Assembly: GCF_001612965.1 (NCBI RefSeq)
Contig: NZ_BDBL01000034.1
Coordinates: 36,509-100,508 of the forward strand
Source of the DNA: Nocardia kruczakiae NBRC 101016
Lineage (GTDB): Bacteria; Actinomycetota; Actinomycetes; Mycobacteriales; Mycobacteriaceae
DNA length: 64,000 nucleotides
Reading direction: 5' to 3'
Each line of letters begins with the position of its first letter. The first letter of the stretch is position 1. A program made the translations under genes and the position numbers. The notes below the pieces were generated by a model. That model did no database searches, was not told the origin of the DNA, and saw only the letters and a program-made list of their open reading frames with translations. Positions 1 to 8,319 of the stretch are shown here, one piece after another.

Positions 1-266
1 GTCGAGATCAGCCCGGTCGGCGCGCCGGTACGGCTGAGCAGGGCGTTGATGCCGACCGTGTGGCCGTGCACGATTTCCGCGATCTCGGGAATCCCGAGGT
101 CGATGGCCGCGATACTGTCCAGCACCCCGACCTCCTGCTCCGGCGTGGACAAGACCTTGCCGTCGCGGATCTCCCCGGTGCTCTGATTGAGGCCGATGAT
201 GTCGGTGAATGTGCCACCGACATCGATGCCGACGATCCAGTCGGCCGCTTGCTCAGTTTCCGTCAT
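1..266 (-). CDS. Hydantoinase A / acetone carboxylase beta-type protein, N-terminal part (cut by window edge)
   Basis: Only the first 88 codons are inside the window. Reading leftward from the ATG at 266, the protein starts MTETEQAADWIVGIDVGGTF and carries the phosphate-binding motif DVGGTFTD of the HyuA/ASKHA fold at about residues 15-22, followed by HGHTVGINALLSR, the usual second N-terminal block. A GGAGG site lies about 8 nt before the ATG. HyuA-type subunits activate substrates in ATP-dependent hydantoinases and acetone or acetophenone carboxylases, working with a HyuB subunit. That partner would lie outside the window. The gene is distinct from the complete hyuA at 3523, so two such systems flank this locus. 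The family is clear; the substrate is unknown. Confidence 0.85.
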   Translation of the reverse strand, partial: MTETEQAADWIVGIDVGGTFTDIIGLNQSTGEIRDGKVLSTPEQEVGVLDSIAAIDLGIPEIAEIVHGHTVGINALLSRTGAPTGLIS

Positions 267-414
267 ACCTGCGCCTCCAGTGCCATGTGCTGCAGCGGCT
301 CCGTGCAGGACGCCGCTTTTGTGGTGCAGCTCACTGTCTCGTGAAGTGCTGTCGACAACATCCGGCGCAGGTAAGGGATTCGTACGACCTTCGGTTCAAC
401 CGGTCGCCGGCGGG

Positions 415-1521
415 TCAGCCGCGCGCGGTCGAACCAGTCGTCGCGGAGCTGCGCAGCCAGATCGAGACGGCTTCGGCTCGGTTGGCGGCGCCCAGTTTGC
501 GCAGGATGCGAGTGATGTGGGTTTTCACCGTGCCCTCGGAGATGGTGAGCCGGCGGGCGATCTTGCCGTTCGAGTCACCGGCCGCCATCAGCCGCACGAT
601 CTGCGCCTCCCGGCGGGTCAGAACCGAATCGTCGTCGCGGCTCGCCGCGACGGATTCGACCACCGCCGGGGCCGGGTCGCGCCATCCGGTCAGACCGTCG
701 ATCCGCGTGCGGATCGCCGAGAGTCCCTCCAGCACAGTGACTCTCGCCAGGTGCTGACTCAGCCCGTCGGCGAAGGCCGACAACACCATCCGGTCGACCT
801 CGCCGAGCATCCGCCGCTGGTGATAGCAGTCGCCGTGCACCAGCCCGACCACCTCGCCGTCGACCAGCAGCGGCGCGATTCCGTACGACGACGATTTGGT
901 GATCTGCGCGAGGGGGCGGTTGACCCGGGGGTTGTCCTGGACCTCGGCGACGAGGACGGGACGCGCATCGACCACCGGGTCGTTCTCCACCAGGCCGCGA
1001 TCCAGCACGGGTGGGTTCTCCCGGCCTACCGCGACAATCTCCTCGGCCCAGCGCTGATCGCGCACGACGCACATCGTGTGCAGCCGCCACGTTCCGTCGA
1101 CGGTGGACACCAGCGCGCGATCGAATCCGAGACTGCATGCCGCTTCCGGAGCGCGAGCCAGTAGAGCGTCGACCGACCGGGCCGTGCCGACCCGCGCGAG
1201 CGCGGTGCGCACGCCCGCGAGGGCGCGAGTCCGGTCGGCGAGTCGCAGCTGCGCGTGCATCGCCTCCGCCTCGCGGATCCGCCCGAGCAGCCCGATCAGG
1301 TCGGTGAGACGATCCGGCGCGATGGCGTCGCCGGCTTCTCGCAGCGCCTCGGTGGTCACCAGATCCCACAGATCGTTCAAGGCGGAGGAGCCGGGTGGTC
1401 GTCCCGCTTCCAGTGGCGCGTCGAACGGTTCGCGATCGAGCACCTCGCTTGCCGCGCACGCGATCTCGGTCACCGTCGCCGTCAACTCGGCGGAACCCCA
1501 GTGAATCGATGAACTGCCCAT
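415..1521 (-). CDS. GAF-domain LuxR-family transcriptional regulator (copy 1)
   Basis: A 368-residue protein with a helical N-terminal part, a GAF-like sensor region (about 120-260, including CSLGFDRALVSTVDG and GLVHGDCYHQ) and a C-terminal LuxR/FixJ helix-turn-helix (about 300-355, with LTRREAQIVRLMAAG and the recognition segment SEGTVKTHITRILRKLGAA). There is no receiver domain, so a small ligand rather than phosphorylation is the likely signal. GGGAG lies about 8 nt before the ATG. The AT-rich box at 1552-1562 sits 30 nt upstream of the start, exactly as for its paralogue at 40893-41993, whose recognition helix is nearly identical. Both genes probably belong to the same regulon and may control it; that link is inference. 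Confidence 0.88.
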   Translation of the reverse strand: MGSSSIHWGSAELTATVTEIACAASEVLDREPFDAPLEAGRPPGSSALNDLWDLVTTEALREAGDAIAPDRLTDLIGLLGRIREAEAMHAQLRLADRTRALAGVRTALARVGTARSVDALLARAPEAACSLGFDRALVSTVDGTWRLHTMCVVRDQRWAEEIVAVGRENPPVLDRGLVENDPVVDARPVLVAEVQDNPRVNRPLAQITKSSSYGIAPLLVDGEVVGLVHGDCYHQRRMLGEVDRMVLSAFADGLSQHLARVTVLEGLSAIRTRIDGLTGWRDPAPAVVESVAASRDDDSVLTRREAQIVRLMAAGDSNGKIARRLTISEGTVKTHITRILRKLGAANRAEAVSIWLRSSATTGSTARG

Positions 1522-1551
1522 ATGTGAACTCCCGTGATCTACCTCACTTCA

Positions 1552-1562
1552 ATATAATATAT
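1552..1562. promoter_or_regulatory. AT-rich box 1 (ATATAATATAT)
   Basis: Exact copy of the recurrent 11-base element (ATATATTATAT on the other strand), isolated in GC-rich DNA 30 nt upstream of the LuxR copy 1 start and 56 nt upstream of the DUF3052 gene on the opposite strand. It could be an operator, a -10 region or both. Confidence 0.6.
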
Positions 1563-1618
1563 CCAATAGTTTCGGTGGAAAGGATTGTGCCCGGTCGAGC
1601 GGTACGTATCGTGTGCGC

Positions 1619-2023
1619 ATGGCGGCATCCCCGGGCGCAGCGCTGGCCCGCAAACTCGGCATCCGGCCCGGCGCCCGCGTGCTCCTGGCCGACGCGCCGC
1701 GGGGATTCGCGCTCGAACCCCTCCCGCCGCAGGTGGCGGTGCATCGGCGCGCGGGCCACGAACCCTACGACGTGGTCGTCGGGTTCTGTCCCGACTACGC
1801 GTCCCTGAATCGCCGATTCGGCACCTGGCGCACGCGGCTCGCGCCGGCGGGTGGACTATGGATCGCCTGGCCCAAGAAATCCAGTGGGGTCGTCACCGAC
1901 CTCGGCGATGCCGTCGTCCGCGAATTCGGGTTGGCCGCCGGGCTCGTCGACAACAAGGTCTGCGCCATCGACGACACCTGGTCCGGTCTGCGTTTCGTCC
2001 TCCGGCTGGCCGACCGGGGGTGA
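1619..2023 (+). CDS. DUF3052-family protein
   Basis: About 134 residues. The N-terminal block ALARKLGIRPGARVLLADAP and the C-terminal block AWPKKSSGVVTDLGDAVVRE, followed by GLVDNKVCAIDDTWSGLRFV, are the conserved signatures of the DUF3052 family, common in actinobacteria. The fold resembles a small Rossmann or methyltransferase-like domain without the SAM-binding loop; no enzymatic role is established. A GTG six bases upstream (1613) is an alternative start, and neither has a clear ribosome site. The gene is divergent from the LuxR regulator and shares its AT-rich intergenic region. Confidence 0.75.
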   Translation: MAASPGAALARKLGIRPGARVLLADAPRGFALEPLPPQVAVHRRAGHEPYDVVVGFCPDYASLNRRFGTWRTRLAPAGGLWIAWPKKSSGVVTDLGDAVVREFGLAAGLVDNKVCAIDDTWSGLRFVLRLADRG

Positions 2024-2261
2024 GTGCCGGGGGCGGACACCGAATCCATATGGCGTCGACGCTCGTTGTGCCGAAGTGTGGTCGAGGATCAGTCACTTTC
2101 CGACCGTCCTATGACGCTGCCGCTGTGGATATAGGACGCCGGCGATCGCTTCCAGTGGATGTCAAACGATGTGGGACGAATTGCGTTGTCCCGCAACAAA
2201 TGTGGCGGCTCGCCACAACCGTATACCCCTCGGCGTCCAGTTCGGGGAGCGTACGTTCTTG

Positions 2262-2795
2262 TCAATTTGTCGGATTGCGCTCGGTGTGCGGGTTCGGCGT
2301 GGGTTGTGCGAGTTCTATCCAGTAGCGTCGCGCGGGTCCGTACTGAGTGTCGCGAACCTGTTCGAAGATGCCGCCGACGCGCTCGATCGTTTTCGCCGAT
2401 GCGACGTTGTCCGTGGCGCATACGACCAGCACGCGCTCGAGGCCGAGTGCTCGTGCCTGGTGGAGCATCCTGACCAACGCCCAGGTGGCAAGCCCGCGCC
2501 GTCGAGCTGTCGGTCGAACGCCGAAGCCGATGTGCCCGGCCCAGCCCACGTAGTCGTCGAAGCTGTGCCGCAATGCGATCCCGCCGAGTACGCGGTCGTC
2601 TTCCACGATCCACCGGTATGTCGTCTGTGCGTCGCTTGTCAGTCGTCGCACCCACGTTGTGAAGCCGGGTTGCGAGTCGACTTCGTCGGCGGGCGTCAAC
2701 CCGAACCCGTCTTCGTGGACGCCGGGGCCCCACTCGGTACGCGCGTCGAGCCAGGCGCGGTGAAGGTGTGTGCTCGGCGCGATCAACTCGGGCAT
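2262..2795 (-). CDS. GNAT-family N-acetyltransferase
   Basis: A 177-residue single-domain protein. It has the GNAT acetyl-CoA-binding loop GVRPTARRRGLATWAL (motif A, R/Q-x-x-G-x-G/A type, about 93-108) and the motif B region with TDNVASAKTIERVGG (about 127-141), an arrangement like the RimJ/RimL or streptothricin acetyltransferase branch. Such enzymes transfer acetyl groups from acetyl-CoA to amines of proteins or small molecules; the acceptor cannot be told. The gene stands alone, with no partner on either side. Confidence 0.8.
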   Translation of the reverse strand: MPELIAPSTHLHRAWLDARTEWGPGVHEDGFGLTPADEVDSQPGFTTWVRRLTSDAQTTYRWIVEDDRVLGGIALRHSFDDYVGWAGHIGFGVRPTARRRGLATWALVRMLHQARALGLERVLVVCATDNVASAKTIERVGGIFEQVRDTQYGPARRYWIELAQPTPNPHTERNPTN

Positions 2796-2868
2796 GTGCT
2801 GACTCTATCGAGCAGCTGGTCAGGCGGGGCGGCCTCGCCGCTGGCAGTCAGGAACGGCACCGGTAGTG

Positions 2869-3109
2869 CCTCCTGCCGCAATCGACATCGCCCCGGCGCG
2901 GATGGAACAGGCCGCGATCGGCGATAGCAGGTACGGCCTCGCATATCGGCCGCGCACGTACGACCAGATCACCGGATATTTCACCGATCCCGAGCCGAAC
3001 CACCTGGCATCGTCGGTCCACACCGGTGGATGCGGACCCGAGCGCGGGCCTCGGGCGGATCACCGACGAGGACCTCTGCTGCTACGTGGCCGTCGGCTGG
3101 AAACGGTGA
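2869..3109 (+). pseudogene. Frameshifted C-terminal remnant of a SAM-dependent methyltransferase (Methyltransf_19/DUF574-like)
   Basis: No single frame is intact, but three successive frames give a coherent family C-terminus. The first frame gives RTYDQITGYF near 2950-2982. The next gives AEPPGIVGPHRW near 2994-3030. The third gives DADPSAGLGRITDEDLCCY and ends VAVGWKR before the stop at 3107-3109. This matches the usual order in these methyltransferases (R-T-x-x-x-I-x-x-F-F, E-P-G-x-V-x-x-x-x-W-R-P-D, then A-G-V-G-R-K). The catalytic N-terminal SAM domain is absent. Two frame changes and the missing N-terminus point to a decayed gene. Family identity is moderately secure. Confidence 0.45.
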
Positions 3110-3293
3110 CCGATGGTTGTCCACGGATTCACCAGTGATGGGTGAGGCACGTGTTGCGAGGCATCGCGCCCCATCTTCGTTTCCCGGATTCATACCGGCG
3201 GTTTGCGGATAGTGACGCCGGTCTCACCTGCCATAGCGTCGGCGTACCGGCGCAAGAGTGCCGGTCACCGACTCGACAGTGGAGTTGAACGGA

Positions 3294-3506
3294 ATGAGCC
3301 AGAACCGGGACGACCAGGCGCCGCGCCTGGAGCGGGAGCTTGTGGACGGGGCGTGCGCCCACTGTGGCGGGGAGTTGCGGCGTTATCCCGTCAATTCGGA
3401 GGGCGGCTGGTTCGACGTGGTCAAGTGCCAGAACTGCCTGCGTTCCGTCAGCCGGGTCCGGGGACCGCGACTCGGCCCGATCCAGCTTCTGTCCGACCAA
3501 CTGTAG
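3294..3506 (+). CDS. Small zinc-ribbon protein leading the hyuAB operon
   Basis: A 70-residue acidic-basic peptide with two CxxC knuckles, CAHC near residue 20 and CQNC near residue 45, separated by about 21 residues containing a GGWFDVV strand, so a single-zinc ribbon is likely. The ATG at 3294 is preferred over an in-frame upstream start because GGAG lies about 9 nt before it. It ends 16 nt before hyuA. Acetone and acetophenone carboxylases contain small metal-binding subunits besides the HyuA and HyuB-like chains; by position this peptide could be an analogous subunit, but no specific homology was recognised. Confidence 0.65.
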   Translation: MSQNRDDQAPRLERELVDGACAHCGGELRRYPVNSEGGWFDVVKCQNCLRSVSRVRGPRLGPIQLLSDQL

Positions 3507-3522
3507 TGAAAAGGGATCAACG

Positions 3523-5568
3523 ATGATCGCAGTCGATGTGGGTGGCACGTTCACCGACGTAGTCGCCTTGCGCGACGGGCACATTCACACCGCGAAGGTG
3601 TCGACGGACTATGCCGATGTGACCAAGCCGGTGCTGCAGGGGGCGGCGCTGCTCGGTGTGGAGAATTCCGCGGTGTTCAACCACGCCAGTACGCACGGCC
3701 TGAACGCCGTGATCACCCGGCAGCTGCCGAAGATCGGATTTCTGGCGACCGAGGGCCACCGCGACATCCTCGACATGGGCCGGGTGTGGCGGCCGGCGGA
3801 GGCCATTCTCGATCCGCGCTGGCGGCGCAGTTTCGGCGATGCCGCGCGTCCACTGATCCCGCGGTATCTGCGCCGCGGAATTCGCGAACGCATCACCGCC
3901 GACGGCGGCGTGCTGTTCGAACTCGACGAGAATCAGGCCCGCGCCGAACTCGAGGTGCTGCGCAAGTGCGATGTCGCGGGAGTGGCGATCTGCCTGATCA
4001 ACGCCTACGTCAACCCGGCGCACGAGCTGCGGCTGCGTGAGTTGGTGCGGGAGGTGCTCGGCGACGTGCCGTGCTCGGTATCGAGCGAAGTATCCCCGCT
4101 GGCGAAGGAATACGCTCGCGCCTCGACCACCGTGGTCGACGCCTTGATGAAACTCATCTACGCCGACTACACCGCGAAACTCGAAAAGGGTTTGGCGGAA
4201 CTGGGTTTCACCGGACAATTGAATTTCGCCGACTGCGCCGCGACCCTGGTGCCCTCGCAGCGGGCGATGGAACATCCGTTCCGTATCGTCTTCTCCGGCC
4301 CGGCCGCCGGCACCGTCGCCAGCGCCCATTTCGGGGCACTGATCGGTGAATCGCAGTTGCTGTGCGCCGATGTGGGCGGCACCTCCTGCGACATCAGCGT
4401 GGTCACCGGCGGTGAGCCGTATGTGAACACGACGTTCGAACTCGAACACGATCTGGTGGTCAACGCACTCGCCAACGACGTCACCGCGATCGGTGCGGGC
4501 GGCGGCAGCCTGGTGAGCATCGGCCAGACCGGCGCGATCCAGGTCGGCCCGGGCAGCGCCGGTTCTACGCCGGGCCCGGCCTGCTACGGCCGCGGCGGCA
4601 CGCAGCCGACCACCACCGACACCTGCCTGCTGATCGGCATCATCGACAGCGAAACCTTCGCCGGTGGTCAGGTGAGCCTGGATCCGGAGTTGTCGCGACA
4701 GGCGTTCGAGCGCCTGGACTCGGAATTCACACTGGCCCAACGGGTTCGCTACGCCTACGAGATGGCGGTGCACAACATCGCCGAGGGCGTGTTCAACGTC
4801 GCGATCAAGAACGGTGTGGACCCGCGCGATTACAGCCTGGTCGCCTACGGTGCCGCCGGTCCGATGCTGCTGCCCGCGGCGATGGATGCCGTGCACTGCA
4901 AACAGGTGATCGTGCCGCCGAATCCGGGCCTGTTCTCGGCACTGGGCCTGCTGTCGGCGGATCAGGTGTTCACCGTGAACCGCAGCGCGTACACGGTTCT
5001 CACGCCCGAGGTGGCGCCACGGATCGACGCCCTGTTCACGGAGATGGAGGCGCAGCTGCGTGAGCGGCTCGAACACGACGCGCCGGTGAGTTTCGAGCGC
5101 AGTTTCGACGGTCATCTGGTCGGTCAGAGCTGGGACACCCCGTTCGTGCCGGTGCCGGGCGGCGCCATCGACGAGGCGGCCGTCGCGACCATGATCGCCT
5201 CCTTCCACGACACCTACCAGGAGCGTTCCCGCAACCGCTTCGACATGGTGCCGGTGGAGGGAGTGACCTTCCGGGTCCGCGCGGTCCTGGACACCCCGAA
5301 GGTGAACTACCCGCCGATACCTGAACGTGGCCCCGACGAACCGTTGATTCCGGCACGGGTCGTCACGCTGCGTTATCTCGGTGATCTCGATACCGACGAC
5401 CTCGAATCCGGGCAGCAGGCCGCGGTCTACGACCGCGACGCGCTGCGTGCCGGCGATGAGCTGGACGGCCCGATCATCGTCAACGAGGGATTGTCCACCA
5501 CCCACGTCGGCGCCGGTCAGCGCATGACCGTCGGCCGCTACGGCGAACTCGTCATCCGAAGGAAGTGA
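3523..5568 (+). CDS. hyuA: Hydantoinase A / acetone-acetophenone carboxylase beta-type subunit
   Basis: A 681-residue protein. The N-terminal domain opens MIAVDVGGTFTDVVALRDG (phosphate-1 motif) and the central domain has a second nucleotide-binding block ADVGGTSCDISVV near residue 285. The segments SGPAAGTVAS and GAGGGSLVSI follow the family pattern, as does a C-terminal domain of about 170 residues. It starts at ATG 3523 with AAGGG before it and overlaps hyuB by 4 nt, so the two are translationally coupled. In this family the HyuA chain binds ATP and phosphorylates or activates the substrate for ring opening or carboxylation. The downstream aldehyde dehydrogenase and CoA ligase fit conversion of the product to an acyl-CoA. 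Carboxylase versus hydantoinase cannot be decided here. Confidence 0.88.
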   Translation: MIAVDVGGTFTDVVALRDGHIHTAKVSTDYADVTKPVLQGAALLGVENSAVFNHASTHGLNAVITRQLPKIGFLATEGHRDILDMGRVWRPAEAILDPRWRRSFGDAARPLIPRYLRRGIRERITADGGVLFELDENQARAELEVLRKCDVAGVAICLINAYVNPAHELRLRELVREVLGDVPCSVSSEVSPLAKEYARASTTVVDALMKLIYADYTAKLEKGLAELGFTGQLNFADCAATLVPSQRAMEHPFRIVFSGPAAGTVASAHFGALIGESQLLCADVGGTSCDISVVTGGEPYVNTTFELEHDLVVNALANDVTAIGAGGGSLVSIGQTGAIQVGPGSAGSTPGPACYGRGGTQPTTTDTCLLIGIIDSETFAGGQVSLDPELSRQAFERLDSEFTLAQRVRYAYEMAVHNIAEGVFNVAIKNGVDPRDYSLVAYGAAGPMLLPAAMDAVHCKQVIVPPNPGLFSALGLLSADQVFTVNRSAYTVLTPEVAPRIDALFTEMEAQLRERLEHDAPVSFERSFDGHLVGQSWDTPFVPVPGGAIDEAAVATMIASFHDTYQERSRNRFDMVPVEGVTFRVRAVLDTPKVNYPPIPERGPDEPLIPARVVTLRYLGDLDTDDLESGQQAAVYDRDALRAGDELDGPIIVNEGLSTTHVGAGQRMTVGRYGELVIRRK

Positions 5569-7514
5569 AGGCCGTGAGCGCCACCAGCCCCATCGACCAC
5601 GCACGTATCCGCGAGTTGTCCGACGAGCAGTTCCACGACGCCTACGGGTGCGACCGGTTCACCGCGTCGGTGATCGTCAACCGCCTGAAATACGCTGTGG
5701 GACATATGTCTACCGCCTTCCTGCGGGAGGCGTTCTCGCCGATCATCCGCGACTGGTACGACTTCGCCTGCACCATCAGCGGGCCGCCGGAGCAGGACTA
5801 CCGGATGGCGGTGGTCAGCAACAGCCTGACCCCGTTCCTCGGCACCATGCCCGACGCCGGCCGCAACGCGGTCGAGGAGTTCGGGCCGGAGAACCTCTCA
5901 CCCGGTGATGTGCTGATCTGCAACGACCCTTATCGCGGCGGCACCCACGTCAACGACGTGCTGTTCACCCGGCCCGTCTTCGTCGACGGCGAGATCGTGT
6001 CGTTCGTGAATATGCGTGCGCACCAACTGGATATGGGTGGCACGGTGCCAGGAGGGTTCTCCGCGACGAAGATGAACGTCTTCGAGAACGGACTCGTCAT
6101 TCCACCGATGCTGTTGTGGTCGAAGGACCAGCCGGTGCGCTCGGCGTTCAGCCTGATCTTCGACAACACCCGCTGGGGCGCGATGCTGATGCCGGACTTC
6201 AAGAGTATGCACCAGCAGTTGCAGCTGGGGGAGCGGCTGATCCGGGAGAACATCGAACGATACGGTCTGGCAGCCTATCTCGGCACCTTGACCTATGCCT
6301 GCGACACATCCGCCGAGAAGATGCGGGAGGCGATCGCGCGGATTCCCGACGGTGACTACACCGGCCGGGCGAGTGTCGACGCGGACGGGCTCGACGACAC
6401 CGTGGACTACACCGTGCACGTCACGCTGCGCAAGCGGGGCACGCTGATCGAGGCCGATCTGTCCGGCACCTCGGCGCAGGCCCGAACCTGCATCAATTGC
6501 GGTGTGCTGGACGCGAAGACGGCGCTGGGCGTGGCATTGACGATGCTGCTGGACCCCGAGATCCCGTTCACCTCCGGTACCTGGCGCAACATCGATCTCG
6601 TCGCGCCGCCCGGCACCTTGCTGACGGCGATGCCGCCCGAGGGCGCGCCGATGATGTTCTGGGAGTCCTCGGGTGCGTTGATCGCGGCAGTCTTCGACGC
6701 GCTCAACCCGGTTCTGGGCGCCGAGGGTGTCGGCGGCGACTACGGCTCCACCAATACTCACAATGCCAACGGACTGCGCCCCGACGGCACCCCGTGGACC
6801 AGCGCCACCCAGTGCGGCGGCGAGCACGGCCCGTGGGGTGCGACGAAGGAGGCCGACGGCGACAGCTACACCGTGCTGTTCAACCTCAACAACCTCGATC
6901 CCGCGACGGAGACGATCGAGCACGATTCGCCGGTGGTGATGCTGCGCAAGGAACATGCGATCGACACCGGCGGCGCGGGTGCGCACCGTGGCGGCGCGGC
7001 GAACCTCAAAGACACGCTCTGGCTCACCGACGCCGATCACTACCTGTCCCCGTTCCGTACCAAGGAACCCAGCGGGGTCGGCGCCAACGGCGGACAGGCC
7101 GGACCGACCGGTGCGATCTGGATCTTCCCGCCGCGAGACGGTGGCGCACCCGCCGATCTGATCGGCATCGGCCCCGACGTCTATGTGAACAGCAATCCTG
7201 TTGCGGGCGTGCTGAATCCGCAGACCAAGGCCCTCGACCCCGACAACGGCTCCTACCACTACTTCGCCAGCCAGAAGACATGGAGGACGAAGGCGGGGTC
7301 AGTCCTGCGTTGCCTCACCAACGGAGGCGGCGGCTGGGGTTCACCGTTCGACCGCGACCCGCAGAAGGTGCTGCGCGACGTGCGCGACGAATACGTCGGT
7401 GTCGCCGGCGCCGCCCGCGATTACGGCGTCGTCGTACTCGGCGATCCGCACAACGACCCCGAGGGGCTTCGGATCGACGAACAGGCCACCGCCGCGCTGC
7501 GCGCCGCCCGCTGA
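5565..7514 (+). CDS. hyuB: Hydantoinase B / acetone-acetophenone carboxylase alpha-type subunit
   Basis: A 649-residue HyuB-family chain. Recognisable blocks are MSTAFLREAFSPIIRDWYDF near the N-terminus, GDVLICNDPYRGGTHVNDV (about 115-133), the RAHQLDMGG block and a C-terminal glycine-rich LTNGGGGWGSPFDRDP, all typical of the subunit that houses the catalytic centre. It overlaps hyuA by 4 nt (GTGA); GTG 5574 is an alternative start. Length is at the upper end for the family, nearer carboxylase-type subunits than short N-methylhydantoinase B. It needs HyuA for activity. Confidence 0.88.
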   Translation: MKAVSATSPIDHARIRELSDEQFHDAYGCDRFTASVIVNRLKYAVGHMSTAFLREAFSPIIRDWYDFACTISGPPEQDYRMAVVSNSLTPFLGTMPDAGRNAVEEFGPENLSPGDVLICNDPYRGGTHVNDVLFTRPVFVDGEIVSFVNMRAHQLDMGGTVPGGFSATKMNVFENGLVIPPMLLWSKDQPVRSAFSLIFDNTRWGAMLMPDFKSMHQQLQLGERLIRENIERYGLAAYLGTLTYACDTSAEKMREAIARIPDGDYTGRASVDADGLDDTVDYTVHVTLRKRGTLIEADLSGTSAQARTCINCGVLDAKTALGVALTMLLDPEIPFTSGTWRNIDLVAPPGTLLTAMPPEGAPMMFWESSGALIAAVFDALNPVLGAEGVGGDYGSTNTHNANGLRPDGTPWTSATQCGGEHGPWGATKEADGDSYTVLFNLNNLDPATETIEHDSPVVMLRKEHAIDTGGAGAHRGGAANLKDTLWLTDADHYLSPFRTKEPSGVGANGGQAGPTGAIWIFPPRDGGAPADLIGIGPDVYVNSNPVAGVLNPQTKALDPDNGSYHYFASQKTWRTKAGSVLRCLTNGGGGWGSPFDRDPQKVLRDVRDEYVGVAGAARDYGVVVLGDPHNDPEGLRIDEQATAALRAAR

Positions 7515-7579
7515 GCCGCACGCCGAGTGCTCACCCAGCGGGCCCGTAACAACCCGACCTGACCAACAAGGAGTAATTG

Positions 7580-8311
7580 ATGGCTGCCGCAGTCGTACCC
7601 ACGCCGAACGACCGAAACCTGTTCTTCGCGTGGAGCACCTACACCACCGACTACGACACCTACGCCACGTGGTACGACGAGGAACACATCCCGCAGGTGA
7701 TGGATGCCCCGGGAATGCTCGGTGCGCAACGATTCCTGATCGCCGATACCAAACCCATCCCGGGTTCGAAAGCGCTGGACTTCGGCCACCTTGCCCTCTA
7801 CGAAATGGAAGGCAGCGCACAGGGTTTCCGCGAAGAGGTCAAACGTAAGCTGATCTCGGGAGAGATGGTGCTGCCCGACTACATGGTGCAGCCGTTCAAG
7901 GCGCTGTTCGCGAAATCGGTGAGCAAGCCGCAGCTTTCCGAACAGTTCGGCAGCACCGAATCGCTGGACGACCGGCATCTGTTCTTCGCGTGGAGCCGCC
8001 ACACCGGCGACGACGACACCTTTGCCACGTGGTACGACGAGGTGCACATTCCGCAGATCATGACCGCTCCCGGCGTGATCCGGGCCGAACGGTTCGAGGT
8101 GTCGGAGGTGAAACCACTGCCCGGTGTCGATGCGGTGGATCTGGGGCATCTGGCGATCTACGAGACGATCGGCGACCTCGAGGGTTTCCGGGCCGAGGTG
8201 AAGCGTCAGCTGATGTCGGGGGAGATGGAGATCCCCGACTTCATGATCAGCCCGTTCGCCACCATGTTCTGCAAGCCGGCCAGCCCGTTCTTCGTCGCGA
8301 ACGGTTCGTGA
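7580..8311 (+). CDS. Internally duplicated EthD-like (dimeric alpha/beta-barrel) protein
   Basis: A 243-residue protein made of two homologous halves of about 115 residues. Each half opens with LFFAWS and continues with ATWYDEEHIPQVM or ATWYDEVHIPQIM, then a DFGHLALYE or DLGHLAIYE strand and a SGEMxxPDxM block. The pattern resembles the EthD/dimeric ferredoxin-like fold in which two domains make one barrel, so here a single chain could form the whole unit. Even the DNA of the two halves is alike, including an identical 17-base stretch at 7620 and 7980, suggesting a fairly recent tandem duplication. The ATG follows AAGGAG by 6 nt. Role in the operon is unknown; related proteins bind or process hydrophobic catabolic intermediates. 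Confidence 0.7.
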   Translation: MAAAVVPTPNDRNLFFAWSTYTTDYDTYATWYDEEHIPQVMDAPGMLGAQRFLIADTKPIPGSKALDFGHLALYEMEGSAQGFREEVKRKLISGEMVLPDYMVQPFKALFAKSVSKPQLSEQFGSTESLDDRHLFFAWSRHTGDDDTFATWYDEVHIPQIMTAPGVIRAERFEVSEVKPLPGVDAVDLGHLAIYETIGDLEGFRAEVKRQLMSGEMEIPDFMISPFATMFCKPASPFFVANGS

Positions 8312-8319
8312 GGCGCGTC

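Noticed and set aside
3517..5604. 695-codon minus-strand frame opposite hyuA
   Set aside because: It mirrors the codon pattern of hyuA and has no recognisable domain.
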